Of a DNA stretch of 64,000 nucleotides, positions 46,352 through 56,502 are shown one piece after another; position 1 is the first letter of the stretch; each line of letters begins with the position of its first letter. This stretch comes from Microvirga alba. Lineage in GTDB: Bacteria; Pseudomonadota; Alphaproteobacteria; Rhizobiales; Beijerinckiaceae. The position numbers and the translations under genes are program-made. The notes under the pieces are model-generated. The model did not search any database, had not been told where the DNA came from, and saw only the letters and a program-made list of their open reading frames with translations. The DNA is taken from the NCBI RefSeq assembly GCF_015694465.1, contig NZ_JADQDO010000001.1, positions 744,001-808,000 of the forward strand. The letters run 5' to 3'.

Positions 46352-49300
46352 TTACGAACACCCCGTCGTGCTTCCGCACGTATCACACTTCAAACACGTC
46401 CCGTTCCGAACCAGCGTGAAGTTCGCGCATTCCGGGCAGGCTTCGCCGACATAGCCCTTCATCTTCGCTTCCGCGCGCTTGTCGGCGAGGGAGGCTGACG
46501 TAGACGGAGCGGTGAAGCCGAGTTTGGCGATTTCGGCTTCGCCGACCTTTTCTTCGTGCTCGACGAATTCACCCTTGAGCGCGGTCGCGCCCATGGTGAG
46601 GCCCGTCGTGCCGGTGCGCTGACCCGCGCCGCCGGGGATGAGCATCAGGCGGTCGGAGTTGCCGCGCACGAAGCCGCGGGAGACGACGGCAGTAGCCGGA
46701 GCAGGCTCCGGTGCCTTCGACTGGCTTTCGCCCTGGCCGATGGTGGTGGGACCGGCTTCCGACGGATCGACATGGGCGAGATCGTTGCGGCCGAGATAGG
46801 ACACCGCCAACTCGCGGAACACGTAGTCGAGGATCGACGTCGCGCTCTTGATGCGCTCGTTGCCCTGAACGAAGCCCGCGGGCTCGAAGCGCGTGAAGGT
46901 GAAGGCCTCCACGTACTCCTCCAGCGGCACGCCGTATTGCAGGCCGAGCGAGATCGCGATGGCGAAGTTGTTCATCATCGCGCGGAAGGCAGCACCTTCC
47001 TTGTGCATGTCGATGAAGATCTCGCCGAGGCGTCCATCGTCATATTCGCCCGTGCGGACATAGACCTTGTGGCCGCCGACGACGGCCTTCTGGGTGTAGC
47101 CCTTGCGGCGGTCGGGCATCTTCTCCCGGTCGCGGATCGCCACGACGCGCTCGATCACCTTCTCGACGATCTTCTCAGAGAGATGAGCTGCCTTGGCGGC
47201 GGCGGGAAGCGCAGTCAGAGCCTCGACGGCATCCTCCGCGTCCTCCTCCTCATCCGCGATGAGCGCGGAGTTGAGCGGCTGCGAGAGCTTGGAGCCGTCG
47301 CGATAGAGGGCATTCGCCTTCAGCGCCAGCTTCCAGGACAGCATGTAGGCGTTTTTGCAATCCTCGACCGTGGCGTCGTTGGGCATATTGATGGTCTTGG
47401 AGATCGCGCCTGAGATGAAAGGCTGCGCCGCCGCCATCATGCGGATGTGGCTCTCCACCGACAGATAACGCTTGCCGATGCGGCCGCACGGATTGGCGCA
47501 GTCGAATACGGCATAGTGCTCTTCCTTGAGGAAGGGCGCGCCTTCCAGCGTCATCGCGCCGCAAACGTGGATGTTCGCAGCCTCCAGATCGGCCTTCGAG
47601 AAGCCGAGATGGGTGAGCAGGTCGAAGGACGGATCGTTGAGCTTCTCGGCCGGGACTTTCAGCGTGCCGGTGAGGAAGTCTTCGCCCAGCGTCCACTTGT
47701 TGAAGACGAACTTGATGTCGAAGGCGCTCTTCAGGCCCTTCTCGATCGCCTCGATCTTCTCATCCGTGAAGCCCTTGGCGGCAAGCGTCGCGCCGTTGAT
47801 GGCTGGCGCCTGGCGCATGGAGCCGTGGCCGACCGCGTAAGCCTCGATCTCGGCGATTTCGGATTCGCGGTAACCCAACGCACGAAGCGCATCCGGCACG
47901 GCGCGGTTGATGATCTTGAAGTAACCGCCGCCCGCGAGCTTCTTGAACTTCACGAGAGCGAAGTCGGGCTCGATGCCGGTGGTGTCGCAATCCATCACGA
48001 GGCCGATCGTGCCGGTTGGCGCGATGACGGTGGCTTGCGCATTGCGATAGCCGTGCTGCTCGCCGAGTTCGAGCGCCTTGTCCCAGGCGCTTTTGGCGTG
48101 CGCGACGAGGCTCTGATCCGGGCACGAGGCGTGATCCAGCGGAACCGGGTTGACGCTCAGACCTTCGTAGCCGTCCGTCACGCCATGTGCGGCGCGGCGG
48201 TGGTTGCGAATGACGCGCAGCATCGACTTCGCATTGGCCTTGTAGTTCGGGAACGGTCCAAGCTCGCCCGCGATCTCGGCGGAGGTCGCATAGGACACGC
48301 CGGTCATGATGGCGGTGAGCGCGCCGCCGAGCGCACGGCCCGCGTCCGAGTCGTAGGGCAGGCCCATGGTCATGAGCAGGCCGCCGATATTGGCGTAGCC
48401 GAGGCCGAGCGTGCGGTACTCGTAGGACAGTTGCGCGATTTCCTTCGACGGGAACTGCGCCATCATCACCGAGATTTCGAGCACCACCGTCCAGAGGCGG
48501 CAGGCATGCTCGAAGGCTTCCGCCTCGAACGCCTTGGTCTCGTGATTGAAGAACTGCAGCAGATTGGCGGACGCCAGATTGCAGGCGGTGTCGTCCAGGA
48601 ACATGTATTCCGAGCACGGATTCGACGCCCGGATGCGGCCACCGGCGGGGCTGGTGTGCCAGTCGTTCATGGTGGTGTTGAAGTGCAGGCCGGGATCAGC
48701 CGAGGCCCAGGCGGCGTGGCCGATCTGCTCCCACAGGTCGCGGGCCTTGAGCGTCTTCAGAACCTTGCCGTCCTTGCGGGCCTTGAGGTGCCAATCGGCA
48801 TCCTTCTCCACCGCGCGCAAAAAGTCGTCGGTCAGCGAGACCGAGTTGTTGGAGTTCTGGCCCGAAACGGTGAGGTAGGCCTCCGAATCCCAATCGGTGT
48901 CGTAGATCGGGAAGTCGATGTCCGTGTAGCCCTGACGCGCGAACTGGATCACGCGCTTGATGTAGTTGTCCGGAATCATGACCCGGCGCGCCATTTTGAT
49001 CTCGCGCTTCAGGGCCGGGTTCTTCTCCGGGTCGAAGCAGGCATCGCCCGGCGCTTCGCAGTTCACGCAGGCCTTCATGATGGCCTTGAGGTGCTTGGCC
49101 CCGAGCTTGGAGCCGGTGACCAGCGCCGCGACCTTCTGTTCTTCCTTCACCTTCCAGTCGATATAGGCCTCGATATCCGGGTGATCGACGTCGACCACCA
49201 CCATCTTGGCCGCGCGGCGCGTGGTGCCGCCGGACTTGATCGCGCCCGCAGCCCGGTCGCCGATCTTGAGGAAGGACATGAGGCCGGACGAGCGGCCGCC

Positions 49301-50041
49301 GCCGGAGAGCTTTTCGCCCTCGCCGCGCAGGTTGGAGAAGTTCGAGCCCGTGCCCGAGCCGTATTTGAACAGACGCGCCTCGCGGACCCACAGGTCCATG
49401 ATGCCGCCTTCGTTCACCAGATCGTCCTCGACGCCCTGGATGAAGCAGGCATGCGGCTGGGGATGCTCGTAGGACGACTTCGACTTCGTCAGCTTGCCGG
49501 TCTTGTAGTCCACATAATAGTGGCCCTGGCCTGGGCCATCGATGCCGTAAGCCCAGTGCAGGCCGGTGTTGAACCATTGCGGCGAGTTCGGCGCGACCAT
49601 CTGGTTGGCGAGCATGAAGCGCAGCTCGTCATAGAAGGCTTGGGCATCTTCCTCGGACGAGAAATAGCCGCCCTTCCAGCCCCAATAGGTCCAGCAGCCG
49701 GCAAGGCGGTCGAAGACCTGCTTGGAGGAAATCTCGGAACCGTAGCGCTGATCCTCGGACACCGAGGCGAGGGCGTCCTCGTCCGGCACCGACCGCCAGA
49801 GCCAGGAGGGAACGTCGTTTTCTTCGACCTTCTTGAGGCGCGCGGGAACGCCAGCCTTGCGGAAATACTTTTGCGCCAGAACGTCGGACGCGACCTGGCT
49901 CCAGGTCTCCGGAACCTCGATATTCTCAAGCTTGAAGACGATGGAGCCATCCGGGTTGCGGATCTCGCTCGTGGCGAGCCGGAAGGCGAGGGAGGAGTAG
50001 GGCGAGAGCCCCGATTTCGTATAACGCCGCTCAATCCGCAT
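46352..50041 (-). CDS. nrdJ: Vitamin B12-dependent (class II) ribonucleotide reductase
   Basis: A 1229-residue adenosylcobalamin-dependent enzyme that makes deoxyribonucleotides independently of oxygen. It contains the active-site loop [22 protein letters not shown] and Q-W-F-N-T-G-L. A C-terminal Cys-rich tail (C-P-E-C-A-N-F ... C-L-K-C-D-T-C-G) acts as zinc ribbon and swinging reductant. The length matches alphaproteobacterial NrdJ. An NrdR-box-like site lies at 50356-50370, about 315 bases upstream of the start. Confidence 0.96.
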   Translation of the reverse strand: MRIERRYTKSGLSPYSSLAFRLATSEIRNPDGSIVFKLENIEVPETWSQVASDVLAQKYFRKAGVPARLKKVEENDVPSWLWRSVPDEDALASVSEDQRYGSEISSKQVFDRLAGCWTYWGWKGGYFSSEEDAQAFYDELRFMLANQMVAPNSPQWFNTGLHWAYGIDGPGQGHYYVDYKTGKLTKSKSSYEHPQPHACFIQGVEDDLVNEGGIMDLWVREARLFKYGSGTGSNFSNLRGEGEKLSGGGRSSGLMSFLKIGDRAAGAIKSGGTTRRAAKMVVVDVDHPDIEAYIDWKVKEEQKVAALVTGSKLGAKHLKAIMKACVNCEAPGDACFDPEKNPALKREIKMARRVMIPDNYIKRVIQFARQGYTDIDFPIYDTDWDSEAYLTVSGQNSNNSVSLTDDFLRAVEKDADWHLKARKDGKVLKTLKARDLWEQIGHAAWASADPGLHFNTTMNDWHTSPAGGRIRASNPCSEYMFLDDTACNLASANLLQFFNHETKAFEAEAFEHACRLWTVVLEISVMMAQFPSKEIAQLSYEYRTLGLGYANIGGLLMTMGLPYDSDAGRALGGALTAIMTGVSYATSAEIAGELGPFPNYKANAKSMLRVIRNHRRAAHGVTDGYEGLSVNPVPLDHASCPDQSLVAHAKSAWDKALELGEQHGYRNAQATVIAPTGTIGLVMDCDTTGIEPDFALVKFKKLAGGGYFKIINRAVPDALRALGYRESEIAEIEAYAVGHGSMRQAPAINGATLAAKGFTDEKIEAIEKGLKSAFDIKFVFNKWTLGEDFLTGTLKVPAEKLNDPSFDLLTHLGFSKADLEAANIHVCGAMTLEGAPFLKEEHYAVFDCANPCGRIGKRYLSVESHIRMMAAAQPFISGAISKTINMPNDATVEDCKNAYMLSWKLALKANALYRDGSKLSQPLNSALIADEEEDAEDAVEALTALPAAAKAAHLSEKIVEKVIERVVAIRDREKMPDRRKGYTQKAVVGGHKVYVRTGEYDDGRLGEIFIDMHKEGAAFRAMMNNFAIAISLGLQYGVPLEEYVEAFTFTRFEPAGFVQGNERIKSATSILDYVFRELAVSYLGRNDLAHVDPSEAGPTTIGQGESQSKAPEPAPATAVVSRGFVRGNSDRLMLIPGGAGQRTGTTGLTMGATALKGEFVEHEEKVGEAEIAKLGFTAPSTSASLADKRAEAKMKGYVGEACPECANFTLVRNGTCLKCDTCGSTTGCS

Positions 50042-50355
50042 CGGTCAATTCCTTCAATTGGAGACAATAAGTCTCCGCGCCGCGAATTTCTCGCGACTCC
50101 CCAGCCCACACTTTGTTCGACACGCCTTGCGATCCGTTTTTTGTGATCGCGAAACACGCCGTCCGAGTTTCGACGGACCCCACGGACGCCACGAAGCCCC
50201 ACGGCGCAATTTGCCGCGTGGCTCGAACGCTAGTCCTTCGGGGATGTACCACCGGCCCTCTTCAGGCCGGTTGCCGGTCTCGGATCGGCATGGTTGCAAG
50301 CTAGTCGCGTCGAGTGCCCTGCGTCAAGAACTTGTGTCGGGGGGAAGGGTTCCAA

Positions 50356-50392
50356 ACTAGATATAGTGTTGGGCTGTGAAAAATGTGGATAG
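50356..50392 (-). promoter_or_regulatory. nrdJ: NrdR-box-like site and DnaA-box-like site upstream of nrdJ
   Basis: On the minus strand, AACACTATATCTAGT (50356-50370) fits the NrdR consensus acaCwAtATaTwGtgt. Fourteen bases farther upstream, CTATCCACA (50384-50392) matches the DnaA box TTATCCACA at eight of nine positions. NrdR represses nrd genes when dATP/ATP is high. A second clear NrdR box was not seen. Confidence 0.6.
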
Positions 50393-50491
50393 CTGGCGGA
50401 CGCTCCGCTAACCCTCGGATTCTCTTTTCAAAATCGAAGTCGACCCGTCGCCGACGCGGCCCTTCGGTGGCTAAATTTACCATAGGGAAAC

Positions 50492-50517
50492 TCTCCGAAA
50501 GGAGAGGAAGATTTTTT
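50492..50517 (+). terminator. Intrinsic-terminator-like hairpin
   Basis: CTCTCC and GGAGAG pair around GAAA and are followed by GAAGATTTTTT on the plus strand. No gene ends just upstream, so it may end a short non-coding transcript. Confidence 0.5.
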
Positions 50518-50537
50518 AGGTTCGGGTGCGGTCGGGG

Positions 50538-50570
50538 AGCCGGCTCCAAGATTCCGGCCTGGAGCCGGCT
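50538..50570. other. Perfect 11-bp hairpin
   Basis: AGCCGGCTCCA and TGGAGCCGGCT pair perfectly around an 11-base loop, 30 bases after the preceding hairpin. Confidence 0.45.
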
Positions 50571-50730
50571 TGGGCCAAAAAGGCCGTAAAAATGGGAAAA
50601 CGCGCCTTCCCTGTCTCCGGGCCATAGGTCGGGAGAATCAGATGCATTTCATCCCTCATCGCGAGGCTGGACTTCCCGAGAGGGTGGAGCCATATTCCGC
50701 GCGAATTCACGAACCCCTCTGGCGGCAGCG

Positions 50731-51141
50731 ATGAAACAATTTTGGCTTCAGTTCTTCACCTGGTGGAACGGGCAGACCCTCGGCACGCGCTATTACACCT
50801 GGCGCAAGGGCCAGTTCGTCGGCGAGGACGAGTTCGGCAACAAATACTACCGCGCGCAGGGGCCGCTCATCGACCGCTCGGTCGGGACGGAGCGCCGTTG
50901 GGTGATCTATAACGGCGAGGCCGACGCCTCGAAGGTGCCTCCCGGCTGGCGCGCCTGGATGTGCCACAACGCAGCTCTTCCGCCGAGCGAAGACGCTTAT
51001 CAGCCTCATTCGTGGGAAAAGGCCTACGCCCCCAACATGACGGGAACGCCGCAGGCCTATCGCCCGTCGGGCTCGCAGCTTTCGACCGGACGACGCCCCT
51101 CGGCGACTGGCGATTATGTGCCGTGGTCGCCGGGCCAGTGA
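50731..51141 (+). CDS. NDUFA12-family complex I assembly/accessory protein
   Basis: A 136-residue homologue of mitochondrial NDUFA12 (B17.2). F-T-W-W-N-G-Q-T-L-G-T, F-V-G-E-D-E-F-G-N-K-Y-Y and R-R-W-V-I-Y-N-G-E-A-D-A-S-K-V-P-P-G-W are the family motifs. Such proteins are restricted to Alphaproteobacteria and eukaryotes and associate with NADH dehydrogenase. It is cytoplasmic with no signal peptide. It is followed 24 bases later by a small Cys-containing protein. Confidence 0.93.
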   Translation: MKQFWLQFFTWWNGQTLGTRYYTWRKGQFVGEDEFGNKYYRAQGPLIDRSVGTERRWVIYNGEADASKVPPGWRAWMCHNAALPPSEDAYQPHSWEKAYAPNMTGTPQAYRPSGSQLSTGRRPSATGDYVPWSPGQ

Positions 51142-51165
51142 TGCTCTGCACCCTGCGGGCGTGAC

Positions 51166-51393
51166 ATGCTGAACCGAATCCAGCCTCGGGCTTGCGTCGA
51201 GTGCGGCCTGCCTTACGGCCACACCGACTTCGGTTATCAGGGCGGCCAGGTCGAGAACGGCCCGGCCTATTGGTCCGACCACGGCCTTCTATGCTCGCAT
51301 GCCTGCTCCGGCGCGCATTTCGTGAGGCGGGAGAAGGAGGGCAATCCCATGCGCGAGCCCGCTCCCGATCCATTCGAGAGCGATCTTTCGTAA
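51166..51393 (+). CDS. Small Cys-rich hypothetical protein
   Basis: A 75-residue protein with C-V-E-C-G near residue 10 and C-S-H-A-C around residue 43-47, a possible zinc-binding pair. The C-terminus is acidic. It lies 24 bases after the NDUFA12 gene on the same strand and is probably co-transcribed. No family is recognised. The GC pattern resembles coding sequence. Confidence 0.55.
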   Translation: MLNRIQPRACVECGLPYGHTDFGYQGGQVENGPAYWSDHGLLCSHACSGAHFVRREKEGNPMREPAPDPFESDLS

Positions 51394-51420
51394 GGCCGCT
51401 CTCTGGCGGCGGCGAAAGCC

Positions 51421-52044
51421 TCAGGTCGGCGTCTTGGGGTGGAAATGGGACTGGCGTCTCAAGACGCCTTCGGAAAACCGGCCGAATGCTTGAATGACGA
51501 GCCCCCGTGGCACCTCGACATTCCGCGCCACGCCGGACCCTTTCAACACGCCGCCACGCAAATCCGGGTCGGGCTCGCGATGGCTGCCGCCACTTGCGAG
51601 TGTGCAGTTCTGGCAGCGGATCGGTCCGAGGATCTGCGCGCCGTCTCCGATCTTGTTGGACTGGGTCAGCGAACCGCCGCCAAGCAGGCGGGCTCCGTTC
51701 CCGATATCGATGCGGGCCCCGTTCTCCGCCTTGACGGTGAAGCCACCTTCCTCGCCGATTTCGGCCCCCGCACCGATCATAACCGCCCCGCCATCGGCGA
51801 CGATTCGGGTGCCGGGAAAGAGAACCGTTCCAGCGCCGATGGCCAGCGTGCCGGCTGCCACGCTTTGCAGGATCACCTGGGGCCAAAGAATCGCCCCCGC
51901 TTCCACCTGCACGCCGCTCGAAATCAGCACGGAGGCCGGGTCCGGCATCAGCACGCCGCGCTCGCCGAGCGAAAGAACCTCCGACAGGCTCAGGAAATTC
52001 ATGGACCGACGTGCGGAATCGAGCGTCAGGCGAGTGTCGTTCAA
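51421..52044 (-). CDS. Left-handed beta-helix (hexapeptide) protein, GlmU-C-like
   Basis: A 207-residue protein whose middle shows imperfect hexapeptide turns, for example I-L-W-P-Q-V, T-L-A-I-G-A-G, A-V-M-I-G-A-G-A-E-I-G and R-I-D-I-G-N-G-A. It resembles the C-terminal helix of UDP-GlcNAc pyrophosphorylase/acyltransferases but lacks a nucleotidyltransferase domain. A TTG start at 52044 is chosen because AAGGAG sits eight bases upstream; the ATG at 52002 has no such site. Substrate unknown. It is divergent from the DUF2155 gene. Confidence 0.7.
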   Translation of the reverse strand: MNDTRLTLDSARRSMNFLSLSEVLSLGERGVLMPDPASVLISSGVQVEAGAILWPQVILQSVAAGTLAIGAGTVLFPGTRIVADGGAVMIGAGAEIGEEGGFTVKAENGARIDIGNGARLLGGGSLTQSNKIGDGAQILGPIRCQNCTLASGGSHREPDPDLRGGVLKGSGVARNVEVPRGLVIQAFGRFSEGVLRRQSHFHPKTPT

Positions 52045-52212
52045 AGACCGGCTCCTTGCTTCACGGAAGAAAAGTCTAATTTATCGGGAGCGAAAGGTCA
52101 TGCTTCACGGACTTGCCCTTTTTCCAACATGGTTCGCGTGTTATCGCGTTGCCCGAATGCAAACGCGGCCAGATACCACTTGGCCCGACAGAATTTGGCT
52201 TGGACGAGCACC

Positions 52213-52842
52213 ATGAATTTCGGATGGACGCGGGCCGCTGTGATGCTCGCACTGGTAATCGGCGGCGCGGGAACGGCTCAGGCTGACAGGATCAAGAATC
52301 CCACGGCCGTCTTCTCGGGCCTCGATAAGATCACCGGGCGAATTGTCTCCTTCGAAGTGGCGGTCAATGAAACCGTGCAGTTCGGCGCGCTTCAGATGAC
52401 GGCGCGGGTCTGCTTCACCAAGCCGCCGACGGAAAACCCCGAGACGACCTCTTTCGTCGAGGTCGAAGAGGCGGGCCCGGATGGGAAGAATCGGAAAGTC
52501 TTTTCCGGATGGATGTTTGCTTCCAGCCCCGGTTTGCACGGCATCGAGCACCCCGTTTACGATATTTGGCTCGTGGATTGTAAAGGGGGCACCGAGGTGA
52601 TCGCGGAGCCCAAGGAGGCAAGCGAAGAGTTGCCGCCGATCCAGCCGGACGTGATCCGCCGTCCGGCAGCGACCTCGCGGCCGGGCGACATCATGAGCCC
52701 ACCCACCGGTGGGGGCGCTCCGACCCAGATCCAACCGATCGCCCCTCCGCCGCCTGTCGAGACCGCGCCGCTGCAACAGGTGCCGCGTCGGGCGCCCCCG
52801 CGCGCGCCTAGTCTCAACAATACGCGGACGAATGATCGTTAA
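52213..52842 (+). CDS. DUF2155 domain-containing exported protein
   Basis: A 209-residue protein with a signal peptide ending near A-Q-A-D (about residue 25). The conserved core contains [23 protein letters not shown] and [21 protein letters not shown], the DUF2155 pattern. The tail is Pro-rich and probably disordered. It is envelope-located, of unknown function, and commonly found beside aat-accBC in alphaproteobacteria. Its stop overlaps the convergent aat stop by four bases. Confidence 0.88.
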   Translation: MNFGWTRAAVMLALVIGGAGTAQADRIKNPTAVFSGLDKITGRIVSFEVAVNETVQFGALQMTARVCFTKPPTENPETTSFVEVEEAGPDGKNRKVFSGWMFASSPGLHGIEHPVYDIWLVDCKGGTEVIAEPKEASEELPPIQPDVIRRPAATSRPGDIMSPPTGGGAPTQIQPIAPPPPVETAPLQQVPRRAPPRAPSLNNTRTNDR

Positions 52843-53513
52843 AGCACGCTTGCGGTCGCGAGCGCGGCGAGGACTTCCTCGCCGCTGACGATGGTTCCTC
52901 GCGGCCATGAATCCCAGTTGGCCTCGTGTTCCATGGCGGCCTGCAGCATCTGCTTGTAGCGGCGGCGCGGAACTTCGATCGCCCCAAACTGCGCCAGATG
53001 TGGCGTTACGAACTGGGTGTCGAGAAGGGTGAAGCCACCACGGCGAAGACGCGCCACGAGGTGTACGAGAGCGACCTTGGAAGCGTCACGCTCCGTATGG
53101 AACATGCTTTCCCCGAAAAAGGCGCTTCTGAGACGCACGCCGTAGAGGCCGCCGACGAGACGATTCTCCCGATAAACCTCGACCGTATGGCAATAGCCGG
53201 TGTCGAAAAGCTCGCCGTAAAGCTCGCGGATGCGACGGCTGATCCAGGTCCTTTCCCGGTCGAATCCGGGTGCGGCGCAGCCCGCGATGACCGCGTCGAA
53301 ATCCTCATCAACCCTGACCTCGAAATGATCTGAGCGGATTGTGCGGGCGAGGCGTTTGCCGAGGTGAAAACTGTCGAGAGGGATGATCCCCCTCTCGCGC
53401 GGCTCGACCCAGAACAAGGATGGGTCATCGGCATCTTCCGCCATGGGGAAAATGCCAGCCGCATAGGCCTTGAGCAGGATCTCAGGCGTGATGTCGATCT
53501 GATCGGCCCTCAT
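52839..53513 (-). CDS. aat: Leucyl/phenylalanyl-tRNA-protein transferase
   Basis: A 224-residue enzyme that adds Leu or Phe to N-terminal Arg/Lys of proteins, marking them for Clp[39 protein letters not shown] and [10 protein letters not shown] are family motifs in order. The ATG at 53513 is used; a GTG one codon earlier is possible. It is cytoplasmic. Confidence 0.95.
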   Translation of the reverse strand: MRADQIDITPEILLKAYAAGIFPMAEDADDPSLFWVEPRERGIIPLDSFHLGKRLARTIRSDHFEVRVDEDFDAVIAGCAAPGFDRERTWISRRIRELYGELFDTGYCHTVEVYRENRLVGGLYGVRLRSAFFGESMFHTERDASKVALVHLVARLRRGGFTLLDTQFVTPHLAQFGAIEVPRRRYKQMLQAAMEHEANWDSWPRGTIVSGEEVLAALATASVL

Positions 53514-53516
53514 CAC

Positions 53517-53834
53517 GCGGAAGGTAGCACGCCTTTAGCGTTTGACCATGTCTGCTCAAACTGAAGGCTTCTCAATTTCGCACGAGTTGGGGGCAATGGT
53601 CTCCGCACCGATCCTACCCGTCATTCGGGGGCCGCGTAGCGGAGCCCGGAACCCATACCCACGGACGGTACAGAATAAGATAGTCCATACCCGGCGCGTC
53701 CTCTCCGAAACCCTCGTGTTTGTGGGTTCCGGGTTCTCGCTGCGCTCGGGCCCCGAATGACGACCGTAGCGCGATGCGGGTCAGGATCGCTGCGACAAAC
53801 CGATAACGGTAAAGGCGCAGCGATCGCGATTGTC
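53517..53834. other. Intergenic stretch between aat and accC
   Basis: These 318 bases are dominated by the full palindromic element at 53620-53761. No gene is supported in the rest. Confidence 0.6.
53620..53761. repeat. Palindromic intergenic repeat, full copy
   Basis: The left arm GTCATTCGGGGGCCGCG...GGAGCCCGGAACCCATA is mirrored by the right arm TGTGGGTTCCGGGTTC...CTCGGGCCCCGAATGAC, giving a roughly 142-base imperfect inverted repeat. It lies between accC and aat. Confidence 0.75.
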
Positions 53835-55190
53835 TCAGGCTTCCTCGAGGCCGCCCGTCTTCAGGAAATTCTCAAGCCAGTGAATATCATACTGGCCGTT
53901 CTGAATGTCCGGATTGCGCACCAGAGTGCGGAAGAGGGGCAGCGTCGTGTCGATGCCGTCCACCACGAACTCGTCGAGAGCGCGGCGCAGCCGCATGAGG
54001 CACTCGTTGCGGGTGCGGCCATGGACGATGAGCTTGGCTACGAGCGAGTCGTAGTGCGGCGGAATGCGGTAGCCCTGATAGGCCGCCGAATCGACGCGTA
54101 CGCCCAGACCACCCGGCGGGTGGAAATAGCTGATCGTGCCGGGCGAGGGGCGGAACGTCGCCGGATGCTCGGCATTCACGCGGCACTCGATCGCATGGCC
54201 CTCGATCTTGACGTCGCTCTGCTTCATCGAGAGCGGCGCACCTGCCGCGATCCGGATCTGCTCGTTCACCAGATCGATGCCGGTGATCATCTCGGTGACC
54301 GGATGCTCCACCTGGATGCGGGTGTTCATTTCGATGAAATAGAACTCGCCGTCCTCGTAGAGGAACTCGATGGTGCCCGCGCCGAGATATTTCAGCTCCT
54401 GCATCGCCTTGGCGACCACGCCGCCGATGCGCTCGCGCATCTCGACGTTGAGGGCAGGCGAGGGGCCTTCCTCCCAGACCTTCTGGTGGCGGCGCTGGAG
54501 CGAGCAGTCGCGCTCGCCGAGATGGATCGCGTTGCCCTTGCCGTCGCCGAGAACCTGGATCTCGATGTGGCGCGGCTTTTCGAGATACTTCTCGATATAG
54601 ACCGCATCGTCGCCGAAAGCCGCCTTGGCTTCGGTCTTCGCTGCGCCGAGAGCGTAGACGAGATCCTCTTCCGTGCGCGCCACCTTCATGCCGCGCCCGC
54701 CGCCGCCGGCAGCGGCCTTGATGATCACCGGGTAGCCGATGTCCTTGGCGACACGCTTGGCCTCGGCCTCATCCGTGATGCCGCCTTCCGAACCGGGCAC
54801 GCAAGGGATACCGAGGCGCTTTGCGGTGCGCTTGGCCTCGATCTTGTCGCCCATGATGCGGATATGCTCGGCCTTCGGGCCGATGAAGGCGATGCGGTGA
54901 TGCTCCAGCACCTCGGCGAAGCGGGCGTTCTCGGAAAGAAAGCCGTAGCCGGGGTGGATGGCGTCAGCGCCGGTGATCTCGCAGGCGGCGATCAGGGCCG
55001 GGATGTTGAGATAGCTGTCGCGGGCGGCCGGGGGGCCGATGCAGACGCTCTCATCGGCGAGGCGCACGTGCATTGCATCCGCGTCGGCGGTGGAATGCAC
55101 CGCGACGGTCGCGATGCCGAGCTCCTTCGCCGCGCGCAGGATGCGCAGGGCGATCTCGCCGCGATTGGCAATGAGGATCTTATCGAACAT
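53835..55190 (-). CDS. accC: Acetyl-CoA carboxylase, biotin carboxylase subunit
   Basis: A 451-residue ATP-grasp enzyme that carboxylates biotin on AccB, first committed step of fatty acid synthesis. [35 protein letters not shown] and [16 protein letters not shown] are the hallmark segments. The ATG at 55190 is preferred to a GTG at 55199 that would overlap accB. It follows accB directly. Confidence 0.97.
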   Translation of the reverse strand: MFDKILIANRGEIALRILRAAKELGIATVAVHSTADADAMHVRLADESVCIGPPAARDSYLNIPALIAACEITGADAIHPGYGFLSENARFAEVLEHHRIAFIGPKAEHIRIMGDKIEAKRTAKRLGIPCVPGSEGGITDEAEAKRVAKDIGYPVIIKAAAGGGGRGMKVARTEEDLVYALGAAKTEAKAAFGDDAVYIEKYLEKPRHIEIQVLGDGKGNAIHLGERDCSLQRRHQKVWEEGPSPALNVEMRERIGGVVAKAMQELKYLGAGTIEFLYEDGEFYFIEMNTRIQVEHPVTEMITGIDLVNEQIRIAAGAPLSMKQSDVKIEGHAIECRVNAEHPATFRPSPGTISYFHPPGGLGVRVDSAAYQGYRIPPHYDSLVAKLIVHGRTRNECLMRLRRALDEFVVDGIDTTLPLFRTLVRNPDIQNGQYDIHWLENFLKTGGLEEA

Positions 55191-55195
55191 CGCCG

Positions 55196-55675
55196 TCACT
55201 CGATGACGACCAGCGGCTCGCCGTATTCAACCGGCGTTCCGTCTTCGACGAAGATGGCCGTGACTGTACCGGCGCGGGGCGCCGTGATCTCGTTGAAGGT
55301 CTTCATGGCCTCGACGAGCAGAAGCTTGTCGCCGGCCTGAACCTTGGAACCGACCTCGATGAAAGACTTCGCATCGGGCGACGGCTTGCGGTAGGCGGTG
55401 CCGACCATGGGCGAAAGCACCGCGCCCGGATGGGCCGCGGCGGATTTCGCGGAGGGCGCAGCCTCGGCCACGGAGGGCGGGGGAGCGACGACCGCAGCAG
55501 GAGCCGCCGCCATAGCGGGGGCAGCGACAGGCACCGTCACGGTCGCGGTGATCGTGCGCGCGACGCGGATGCGCAGGTCGCCCTTCTCCACTTCGATCTC
55601 GGTGAGATCGGTGTCGGCGATCAAGGTCGCCAGCTCGCGCACGAGATCGGGATCGAAAGGGTTGTCCTTGGCCAT
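55196..55675 (-). CDS. accB: Acetyl-CoA carboxylase, biotin carboxyl carrier protein
   Basis: A 159-residue carrier protein. The biotinylation site is E-A-M-K-T in the C-terminal lipoyl-like domain, preceded by P-M-V-G-T-A-Y and an Ala/Pro-rich linker (about residues 50-85). AGAGGTGAG precedes the ATG at 55675. It is coupled with accC, whose start lies five bases after the accB stop, and follows aroQ on the same strand. Confidence 0.97.
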   Translation of the reverse strand: MAKDNPFDPDLVRELATLIADTDLTEIEVEKGDLRIRVARTITATVTVPVAAPAMAAAPAAVVAPPPSVAEAAPSAKSAAAHPGAVLSPMVGTAYRKPSPDAKSFIEVGSKVQAGDKLLLVEAMKTFNEITAPRAGTVTAIFVEDGTPVEYGEPLVVIE

Positions 55676-55701
55676 GAGGCTCACCTCTTATTCTTGAGGA
55701 A

Positions 55702-56169
55702 CTAATGTTTGGAAGGCTTGGGGGCTTGCGCGCGCTCGACCATCACACGGTGAACAGCGTCCAGGCCGAGCAGGTAGCTCATGGGCCCGAAGCCGCAGAT
55801 CACGCCCACCGAGACGGGTGCAATGAGCGAGCGATGGCGAAAGCCCTCGCGAGCATGAACATTCGAGAGATGGATCTCGACCGTCGGAGCGCCACTTGCA
55901 GCAATGGCGTCCCTCAGGGCGATCGAGGTATGGGTATAGGCTCCGGCATTGATGACGATGCCGGCCCCTTGCGCTCCCGCTTCCTGAATCCAATCGACCA
56001 GATGTCCTTCATGGTTCGATTGGCGGAATGCGATGGAAACGCCGAGCTTCCCCGCCTTCTCGCGCACGAGCTGCTCGATTTCCGCCAGCGTGACGCTGCC
56101 GTAAATCTGCGGCTCTCGGCGACCGAGCATATTGAGGTTCGGCCCGTTAAGGACGTGGACGGTGATCAT
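55702..56169 (-). CDS. aroQ: Type II 3-dehydroquinate dehydratase
   Basis: A 155-residue dodecamer-type enzyme of the shikimate pathway. N-G-P-N-L-N-M-L-G-R-R, R-Q-S-N-H-E-G, I-N-A-G-A-Y-T-H-T-S and E-I-H-L-S-N-V-H-A-R-E contain the catalytic Tyr, Asn and His residues. The ATG at 56169 gives the normal length; the open frame continues upstream without merit. It lies 26 bases before accB, forming an aroQ-accB-accC run common in alphaproteobacteria. Confidence 0.96.
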   Translation of the reverse strand: MITVHVLNGPNLNMLGRREPQIYGSVTLAEIEQLVREKAGKLGVSIAFRQSNHEGHLVDWIQEAGAQGAGIVINAGAYTHTSIALRDAIAASGAPTVEIHLSNVHAREGFRHRSLIAPVSVGVICGFGPMSYLLGLDAVHRVMVERAQAPKPSKH

Positions 56170-56502
56170 CGCGAAAGGAGCGTTCCAAGGCCCCGAGAGG
56201 TGGGGCTGAAAGGTCGTCTTAGCCAAAAGGCAACCACGGGGGAAGGGGAAAACCAAGGCTTTCCCAAGCTTGGCGGCGTTTCCCTAGGGAGAGAGGCATC
56301 GTAACGCGCTGGGTCCACTCACGCTACCGTCATTCCGGGGCCGCACGGCGGAGCCCGGAACCCATAACAGCAAACGTTGCACGATGAAACGCCACCGCAG
56401 CGGCGAGATCCCGCGTTCCAAACCCTTGGCGGCTATGGGTTCCCGGCTCGCGCCCATGGCGCGCGCCGGAATGACAGCGAGTATCCGCTTTTCCTGCTGC
56501 GA
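56170..56502. other. Intergenic stretch upstream of aroQ
   Basis: It carries the full palindromic element at 56329-56475 and the aroQ promoter side. No gene is seen. Confidence 0.55.
56329..56475. repeat. Palindromic intergenic repeat, full copy
   Basis: The left arm GTCATTCCGGGGCCGC...CCCGGAACCCATAA is mirrored by TATGGGTTCCCGGC...GCGCGCCGGAATGAC, a 147-base imperfect inverted repeat of the same family as 53620-53761. It lies between the DsbA-like gene and aroQ. Confidence 0.75.

Larger units (their letters stand above)
50042..50730. other. Long divergent intergenic region, nrdJ leader and upstream hairpins
   Basis: These 689 bases hold the nrdJ leader, the NrdR-box-like and DnaA-box-like sites near 50356-50392 and two strong hairpins at 50492-50570 on the side of the NDUFA12 gene. 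No gene is supported. Confidence 0.55.

Noticed and set aside
47447-50146. An 899-codon open frame on the plus strand opposite nrdJ
   Set aside because: It is the antisense shadow of a high-GC gene. The product is rich in Arg, Ala, Val and His with no domain, and nrdJ on the other strand is unmistakable.
53757-55340. A 527-codon plus-strand frame opposite accC
   Set aside because: Antisense shadow of accC, with no ribosome site and no recognisable motif.
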